A model generated the notes under the pieces. That model saw nothing but the letters and a program-made list of their open reading frames with translations. It did not search any database and was not told where the DNA came from. From Longimicrobium terrae (lineage in GTDB: Bacteria > Gemmatimonadota > Gemmatimonadetes > Longimicrobiales > Longimicrobiaceae), in assembly GCF_014202995.1 (NCBI RefSeq), contig NZ_JACHIA010000017.1, positions 1 through 64,000 of the forward strand: a stretch of 64,000 nucleotides of DNA, written 5' to 3'. The translations under genes were made by a program, and so were the position numbers. Of this stretch, positions 58,762-64,000 are shown piece after piece. Positions within the stretch are counted from its first letter, which is position 1, and each line of letters begins with the position of its first letter.

Positions 58762-60033
58762 CTACTCCTCCCACGCGCGGAACACCGCCGTCGTGTTGTG
58801 CCCGCCAAATCCGAACGCGTTGCTGAGCGCCAAGGAAATGGGGCGGTGCACGGCCTGGTTCAGCGCGTACGGAAGATCGCAGCCGGGATCCGCCCACTGA
58901 AAGTTGATGGTCGGCGGCACCGCCTGGTGCACCAGCGACAGGACGCTGGCCACGGCCTCCATCGCTCCCGCCGCGCCCAGCATGTGCCCCGTCATGCTCT
59001 TGGTGGATGTGGGCGTAATGCGGTCGGCGTGCTCCCCGAACACCGTGCGGATCGCCGCGCTCTCGCTGGCGTCGCCCAGCGGCGTTGACGTGCCGTGCAT
59101 GTTGATGGTGCCCACCTCGCCCGCATTCACTCCCGCCTGCGCCAGCGCGCGCCGCATGGCGAGCACCGCGCCCGCACCCTCGGGGTGCGGCGCCGTCATG
59201 TGATACGCGTCCGCCGCCGCGCCCACGGCCAGCACCTCGGCATGAATGCGGGCGCCGCGCGCCCGGGCGTGCGCCAGCGATTCCAGCACCAGCGCTCCCG
59301 CGCCCTCGCCCATCACGAACCCGTCGCGATCCGCGTCAAAGGGGCGGCTCGCGCGTTCCGGGGCGTCGTTGCGGGTGGAAAGCGCGCGCATGGCGGCGAA
59401 TCCCCCGAGTCCCAGTTCGCAGATGGACGCCTCGCTCCCACCCGTGATCATCACGTCCGCCTCGCCGCGCTGAATGGCCATCATGGCGTCCGCGAGGTTA
59501 TGGTTTCCCGTGGCGCAGGCGGAAACCACGGAATGGTTGGGGCCGCGAAAGCCGTACTGCATGGAGATGATCCCCGGCGCCATGTCCACGATCATCATCG
59601 GAACAAAGAACGGAGACAGGCGGCGCGGCCCGCCCTCCAGGTACGCGCGGGTCTGTTCCTGAAAGGTGCGAAGCCCGCCCTGCCCGGAGCCGAAGATCAC
59701 CCCCGTGCGGTCCCGCGCGTCCTGCGTCATGGCCTCCGGACGCAGGCCGGCGTCGCGAATGGCCTCCGCCGCGCTCGCGACGGCGTAGTGCGTGAACAGG
59801 TCGGTGCGGTTGGCAAGCTTGCGGTCCATGTGGTCGGTGGCGCGGAATCCCTTCACCTCGCACGCGAACGTGGTGCTGAAGGCGGAGGAGTCAAAGGCGG
59901 TGATCGTGGCCGCCCCGCTCACGCCCGCCATCAGGTTCTTCCACGATTCCTCCACCCCGATGCCTACGGGGGAAACCACTCCGAGCCCGGTGACCACGAC
60001 CCGCTCGCCGGGGGTGCGCTGCGTTGGCATCAC
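58762..60033 (-). CDS. fabF: Beta-ketoacyl-ACP synthase II (FabF), extra-copy type
   Basis: The 423-aa condensing enzyme elongates acyl-ACP with malonyl-ACP. The Cys-His-His triad is intact: Cys173 in SVVSACATGNHN, His in INMHGTSTPLGDASE and His in KSMTGHMLGAAGAMEAV. The ending NAFGFGGHNTTAVF is typical. No acpP, fabG or fabD lies beside it, unlike the usual housekeeping fab cluster, and it is divergent from a tetR gene with paired operators, so it looks like a specially regulated copy. ATG 60033 or 60030 begins the protein. Confidence 0.93.
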   Translation of the reverse strand: MMPTQRTPGERVVVTGLGVVSPVGIGVEESWKNLMAGVSGAATITAFDSSAFSTTFACEVKGFRATDHMDRKLANRTDLFTHYAVASAAEAIRDAGLRPEAMTQDARDRTGVIFGSGQGGLRTFQEQTRAYLEGGPRRLSPFFVPMMIVDMAPGIISMQYGFRGPNHSVVSACATGNHNLADAMMAIQRGEADVMITGGSEASICELGLGGFAAMRALSTRNDAPERASRPFDADRDGFVMGEGAGALVLESLAHARARGARIHAEVLAVGAAADAYHMTAPHPEGAGAVLAMRRALAQAGVNAGEVGTINMHGTSTPLGDASESAAIRTVFGEHADRITPTSTKSMTGHMLGAAGAMEAVASVLSLVHQAVPPTINFQWADPGCDLPYALNQAVHRPISLALSNAFGFGGHNTTAVFRAWEE

Positions 60034-60087
60034 TGATCTTGATCGGGGATGATGACACGGCCGGCTCGTCAGGTCCGCATCAAAAGA

Positions 60088-60130
60088 GAATGATCGTTCT
60101 CATTTTAGATGCGTGGATTCATCCCGTCAA
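60088..60130 (-). promoter_or_regulatory. fabF promoter with TetR operator over the -10
   Basis: On the minus strand TTGACG (60130-60125), 17 bases, TAAAAT (60107-60102) form a near-consensus promoter for fabF. The inverted repeat AATGATCGTTCTCATT (60089-60104) covers the -10, so a bound repressor would block it. Confidence 0.75.
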
Positions 60131-60149
60131 CCGCGACCGCTTGCGGAAG

Positions 60150-60171
60150 GGAATGATCGTCCTCTTATTCC
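60150..60171 (+). promoter_or_regulatory. Second TetR operator, adjoining the tetR start
   Basis: The 22-bp imperfect palindrome GGAATGATCGTC followed by CTCTTATTCC shares GAATGATCGTYCTC with the site at 60088. It ends four bases before the tetR ATG. TTGCGG (60141-60146) with TTATTC (60165-60170) could be the tetR promoter, which would give a leaderless or nearly leaderless mRNA. Confidence 0.65.
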
Positions 60172-60175
60172 ATGC

Positions 60176-60793
60176 ATGCCAAAGACCAAGGGAGAACGTA
60201 CCCGCGAGCACATCGTCGCCGCGTCGGCCCCGCTCTTCAACCGCCAGGGCTACGCGGCCACGAGCGTGGCCGATCTGGTGCAGGCCACGGGGCTGGAGCG
60301 CGGGGGCATCTACCGGCACTTTCAGGGCAAGGACGAACTTGCCGCCGCCGCGTTTGATCACACGCTGGCGCTGTACCGGCACCGGGTGCGGTCGCGGGTG
60401 GAGGCCGAGCGGGGGGCGGCCGCGCGCCTGTCCGCCTTCGGGGCCGCCTTGGCCAGCATCGTTCAGGACCCCGTGGTGGCGGGCGGCTGCCCGCTCCTGA
60501 ACACCGCGGTGGAGACGGATGACGCGCCGGGAGATGGGCCGCGGGCGCTGCTTCTGCGCGCGCGCGCGGGGATGCAGCAGATGATCGGGTACGCGCGGGA
60601 GATCATCGAAGAAGGCATGGCGGCCGGCGAGTTCCGGCCCGGGCTGGACGCCGGCGAGGAAGCGGAGATGATCGTCGCCACCTTCGAAGGCGCCCTCATG
60701 CTCACCAAGCTGTACGATGACCCGCGGTTCCTCGCCACCGCCGCGGACCGGCTTCGCAGGCAGGCGCGGGAGATGAGCGGCGCGGGGAGTTGA
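60176..60793 (+). CDS. TetR/AcrR-family transcriptional regulator
   Basis: The 205-aa repressor has an N-terminal helix-turn-helix (TREHIVAASAPLFNRQGYAA, VADLVQATGLERGGIYRHFQ, GKDELAAAAF) and a helical ligand domain with GCPLLNTAVETDD. It is divergent from fabF, with two matching operators between them, so it probably represses both. The ligand is likely to be a fatty acyl compound or a membrane-active molecule (inference). ATG 60176 gives the usual N-terminus MPKTKGERTRE. Confidence 0.93.
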   Translation: MPKTKGERTREHIVAASAPLFNRQGYAATSVADLVQATGLERGGIYRHFQGKDELAAAAFDHTLALYRHRVRSRVEAERGAAARLSAFGAALASIVQDPVVAGGCPLLNTAVETDDAPGDGPRALLLRARAGMQQMIGYAREIIEEGMAAGEFRPGLDAGEEAEMIVATFEGALMLTKLYDDPRFLATAADRLRRQAREMSGAGS

Positions 60794-61616
60794 GCGCCTG
60801 CGTCCCGTGCCATCCATGAATCTCGCGCACGCGCGCGAGCGCCAGCGGGTGGAGAGCCGGGCGGATTCGTGACGGGCTCCAGTGGGCGGTGCGGCATTCA
60901 CACACTGCCGGACCCGCTCCGGGATTTGGCACGATCTCGTCCAAATCCTTGCCCGATGCGTGACCAACGTTTTTTCGGACGCGCGCCGAAACCAGGGCCG
61001 GCCGGGAACCCTACGGATGCGCGGGAGGACGGCCGCGGCCCGCTGCCTCGGTCCGGCCGGCACCGCCCCCGGCGATCGTCCGCCGGTGACGAATGGCGCG
61101 GGGCGGGGCAGGGTGGCCCCGGATGCGCGGGAGTTCTGGCACGTTGGGAGCGGTCGCGGAGGGGTAAGAAACAGTTTCCGCCGCACCATGCAATAAATAT
61201 CGGGACCGCGTCAAGAAAGCGCGTAATTCGGGTGCTTGCGTGACCGGGGTTTTACAGCCGGAGAACGGAGCGGAATTCGGCGTACGAAACGTTCAAGCTG
61301 TTGCCAAGCAACGTTTTGAGCTATATATCACCACCAACTGCTCCGCACTGCCACACCCGCGGGCTTGCGTAAAGTTCCCCGGTACTCTACCGTATACAGC
61401 CTCACACCGAACGATTGATCGAACGACGGGGCCCCGGAGCATGGCTCCTCGTCACTTTCTCTGTCACGATCTCGCAACCTGCACGTTCTGCAACAGGTTA
61501 CGGCACTCGCCGCGAGAAGGCTGACCGGTTTCGGCCCAGCCCGGCGCTCGCGGCCCTCCCTGGGTTCGATTCCAAGGTTCCACCCCTCGAAGGAGGTTCT
61601 TTCACCGCGTCTCGTG
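60794..61616. other. Long gene-free region leading to the third TonB receptor
   Basis: Over 800 bases without a gene I can support and without R1-R6 repeats. A good promoter candidate is TTGCCA (61301-61306), 17 bases, TATATC (61324-61329), giving a leader of about 350 bases. A strong Shine-Dalgarno sequence AAGGAGG at 61590-61596 has no start codon at normal distance. GGTTCGATTCC near 61562 looks like a tRNA T-arm but no tRNA can be folded around it. Confidence 0.55.
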
Positions 61617-61685
61617 ATGTTCGACGCGGGTCCGCCCTGCGGTCCCGTTTGCTCCGCAAGCACCTCAACGACTGGGACTACATGA
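61617..61685 (+). CDS. Possible 22-codon leader ORF overlapping the receptor start
   Basis: ATG 61617 (or GTG 61614) opens a 22-codon frame rich in Thr, Ser and Pro near its end; its TGA (61683-61685) overlaps the ATG of the receptor gene at 61682. AAGGAGG lies 20 bases upstream, too far for ordinary initiation. It could couple translation, or be chance. Confidence 0.25.
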   Translation: MFDAGPPCGPVCSASTSTTGTT

Positions 61686-64000
61686 TGTTCTCCGTCCGGA
61701 TGCGATCCATCCTGTCCCTGGCGGCGGCTGCGCTGCTGCTGGGGGCGCCTGTGGCATTGAGTGCCCAGGCACGCACCACCATTTCGGGCAGTGTCCGCGG
61801 CCCCAACGGCCAGCCCGTTTCGTCCGCCCGCGTCGTGGTTTCCGGCACCACCACCGGCGCCCTGACCGACCAGAGCGGTGCGTACCGCCTGGCCGTCACC
61901 GGCGCCACCGGCACCACCATCACTCTGCGTGCCAGCGCCATCGGCTACGGCTCGCAGGCGGCCACGGTGACCCTGAACGGGGCCGCCCTGACCCAGAACT
62001 TCCAGATCACCGAGCAGGCGCTGGCGCTTGACGCCGTGGTGGTCACCGGCTCGCCCACGGGGCAGGCCACCCGCCGCGAAGTTCCCAACTCGGTCAGCAC
62101 CATCCAGACCGCCGACGTCGTCGATAACAACGCGTCCATCAACAACGTCACCGCCGTGCTGCAGTCGCGCGTGCCGGGCGTGCAGGTGATGACGCAGTCG
62201 GGCACCGAGGGCACCTCGCCCCGCGTCCGCATCCGCGGCATCAGCTCCATCAACGCCGGCTCCGCCCCGATCTACGTGATCGACGGCGTGCGCATGAACG
62301 GCGCGAGCCAGACCATCTTCGGCGTGGGCGGCGCTTCGCAGTCCGCCTCCGACGCGGTGCACCCCTCCGACATCGAGAGCATCGAAGTCATCAAGGGCCC
62401 CGCCGCCTCGACGCTGTACGGTGCCGACGCCGCCAACGGCGTGATCAGCATCACCACCAAGAAGGGCCGCGCCGGCCAGCAGCGCGTGCAGGTGCAGAGC
62501 CGCGTCTCCTACGGTGAGCAGGAGTTCCACGGCCGCACCTTCACGAACTACACGCTGTGCACCAAGGGCCGCGTGGACAGCGCCGGCTTCAACATCGTGA
62601 ACCGCACCTATCCCGGGTGCTCGGGCGTGACCCCCGGCCAGTTCATCACGGCCGACCTGCTGCGCCAGGATCCCAAGGCGCTGCGCACGGGCCACCTGCG
62701 CACGTACTCGCTGAACGCCACCGGCGGCGGCGAGCGCTTCGGGTTCTTCCTGAGCGGCAACTGGGACGACAACGACGGCGTCACGTACAACAACGAGTTT
62801 TCGCGCATCTCGGGCCGGGCCAACTTCACCGTTACGCCCTCCGACAAGCTGGACGCGAACGTCAACCTGGGCTACTCGCGCACCGAGAACCAGCTGCCGC
62901 TTTCGGACAACGCTTCGCTGGGCCTTACCCGCAACGCGAACCGCGCCACTCCGGGCCGCCTCAACCCGTTCGGGGTGAGCTGGCTGGGCCTGAGCCCCAC
63001 CGAGATCAACGCGTTCGACAACAGCACCGAGGCCGACCGCTTCCTGCTGTCGGGCATCGTGCGCTGGCAGCCGTTCACCTGGTTCCAGAACCGGCTTGCC
63101 GGCGGCTTTGACTACAACAGCCGCACCAGCCAGGAGTTCTACGCGCGCGACGAAATCGGCCTTGCGCAGAACCCCCAGTGCCAGGCCGGCCGCTGCCCGT
63201 ACGGCGCGCTCCAGGCCACCGGCCTGCGCCAGCAGATCCGCCCGCTGGACCGCCTGTACACGGTTGACTACGCGGGTACCATCAGCAACGACCTTCCGCG
63301 CGACTTCTCGTCGACGCTGACGTTCGGCAGCCAGCTGATCTCCACGCGCTTCGGCTACATCCAGGGCACCTCGTACGGCTTCGCGCCGGGCAGCGTGACC
63401 CTGCTGGGCACCGGCTCCACCAACACCGGCAACGAGACCTACCAGGACCAGCGCACGATCGGCTTCTTCGCGCAGGAGACGGTGGGCTGGCGTGACCGTC
63501 TGTTCCTTACGGCCGGTCTGCGCAACGACCGCAACTCGGCGTTCGGCGCCGACCAGGAGTACGCGCTGTACCCCAAGCTGGGCGCTTCGTACGTGATCAG
63601 CGAGGAGCCCTTCTTCAACGTGCCGGGCGTGGACCAGTTCCGCATTCGCGCCGCCTGGGGCCGGGCCGGCAACGCGCCCGCGCCGTACTCGGCCGAGCAG
63701 ACCTTCGTTCCCAACCCGGTCATCATCAACGAGGCGGGCGCGGTCGTGGGGCAGGGCTTCCTGGCCAACACGTACGGCAACCCCAACCTGACGGCGGAGC
63801 AGGGCGAAGAGTACGAGCTGGGCTTTGACGGCTCGCTGCTCAACGGCCGCATCGCGCTGGACTTCACGTACTACAACAAGACCACGAACGACGCGCTGAT
63901 CCCGGTGCCCAACCCGCCCTCCGGCGGTTTCGCGGGCTCCGTGAACCAGAACGTGGGCGAGATCAACAACCGCGGCACCGAGCTCACGCTGAGCGTGCTG
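61682..64000 (+). CDS. SusC/RagA-type TonB-dependent receptor 3, truncated by the window
   Basis: 773 codons are read without a stop up to the last base. A signal peptide (LLLGAPVALSA, QAR) is followed by a regulatory-like beta domain (TTISGSVRGPNGQPVSSARV), a plug domain (VVVTGSPTGQATRREVPNSV, VPGVQVMTQSGTEG, PIYVIDGVRMNG, GADAANGVISITTKKG) and barrel strands. It lacks the VGYG form of the plug start found in receptors 1 and 2 and so belongs to a different subgroup. No SusD gene is visible within the window. ATG 61682 or 61685 is the start. Confidence 0.92.
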   Translation, partial: MMFSVRMRSILSLAAAALLLGAPVALSAQARTTISGSVRGPNGQPVSSARVVVSGTTTGALTDQSGAYRLAVTGATGTTITLRASAIGYGSQAATVTLNGAALTQNFQITEQALALDAVVVTGSPTGQATRREVPNSVSTIQTADVVDNNASINNVTAVLQSRVPGVQVMTQSGTEGTSPRVRIRGISSINAGSAPIYVIDGVRMNGASQTIFGVGGASQSASDAVHPSDIESIEVIKGPAASTLYGADAANGVISITTKKGRAGQQRVQVQSRVSYGEQEFHGRTFTNYTLCTKGRVDSAGFNIVNRTYPGCSGVTPGQFITADLLRQDPKALRTGHLRTYSLNATGGGERFGFFLSGNWDDNDGVTYNNEFSRISGRANFTVTPSDKLDANVNLGYSRTENQLPLSDNASLGLTRNANRATPGRLNPFGVSWLGLSPTEINAFDNSTEADRFLLSGIVRWQPFTWFQNRLAGGFDYNSRTSQEFYARDEIGLAQNPQCQAGRCPYGALQATGLRQQIRPLDRLYTVDYAGTISNDLPRDFSSTLTFGSQLISTRFGYIQGTSYGFAPGSVTLLGTGSTNTGNETYQDQRTIGFFAQETVGWRDRLFLTAGLRNDRNSAFGADQEYALYPKLGASYVISEEPFFNVPGVDQFRIRAAWGRAGNAPAPYSAEQTFVPNPVIINEAGAVVGQGFLANTYGNPNLTAEQGEEYELGFDGSLLNGRIALDFTYYNKTTNDALIPVPNPPSGGFAGSVNQNVGEINNRGTELTLSVL

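Noticed and set aside
60869-61243. Possible small genes between tetR and the third receptor
   Set aside because: Frames on both strands are of similar length, Arg/Pro/Gly-rich, lack ribosome binding sites and have no recognisable domain.
61555-61585. tRNA-like T-arm (GGTTCGATTCC)
   Set aside because: The T stem has a mismatch and no matching acceptor strand, anticodon arm or D arm is found upstream.

Overview
The window looks like a chromosomal segment from a high-GC, free-living Gram-negative bacterium that degrades plant polysaccharides. SusC/SusD outer-membrane pairs, many lipobox proteins, GTG starts and short GTGA or ATGA gene overlaps are seen directly. The combination with abundant intergenic palindromes suggests a Gemmatimonadota member such as the Longimicrobium group; that assignment is an inference and no marker gene is present.

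Layout. Positions 1-16501 hold a uronate locus: kduI, a first SusC/SusD pair, a GH88 unsaturated glucuronyl hydrolase, a GH2 glycosidase, uxuB, a lipoprotein periplasmic-binding protein overlapping a methyl-accepting chemotaxis protein, uxuA and an ExuT-like transporter. Positions 17231-29463 hold a FadR-type GntR regulator, a glucarate-dehydratase-family enzyme, a GH67 alpha-glucuronidase, a ribose/xylose-type ABC transporter split by a repeat array, and xylA-xylB. Positions 30215-45186 hold two esterases, a small lipoprotein, a second SusC/SusD pair, a stand-alone TonB plug lipoprotein, and a GH3 / GPH transporter / GH10 xylanase operon. Positions 45729-49785 hold an aldo/keto reductase, a second GntR regulator and four small unrecognised secreted or membrane proteins. 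Positions 50223-53111 are a compact lasso-peptide cluster (B1, B2, cyclase C and two precursor genes I read directly from the sequence). Positions 53612-58314 hold GH115 and GH43. Positions 58762-60793 hold an extra fabF divergent from a tetR regulator. A third, truncated TonB-dependent receptor runs off the right end.

Together the enzymes describe uptake and breakdown of acetylated glucuronoxylan: GH10 cuts the backbone, acetyl esterases and GH115/GH67 remove side groups, GH43/GH3 release xylose, XylA/XylB feed the pentose phosphate pathway, and UxuB/UxuA take glucuronate-derived fructuronate to 2-keto-3-deoxygluconate. A 13-base palindrome close to GTSATAWKATSAM recurs at promoters across these blocks and is a plausible operator for the two GntR proteins.

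Almost every gene-free stretch above 400 bases is a mosaic of a few intergenic palindromic repeat families (called here R1-R6). The most notable items are the two-precursor lasso cluster, the binding-protein/chemoreceptor pair inside the uronate genes, the shared operator, and the fabF/tetR operator pair.
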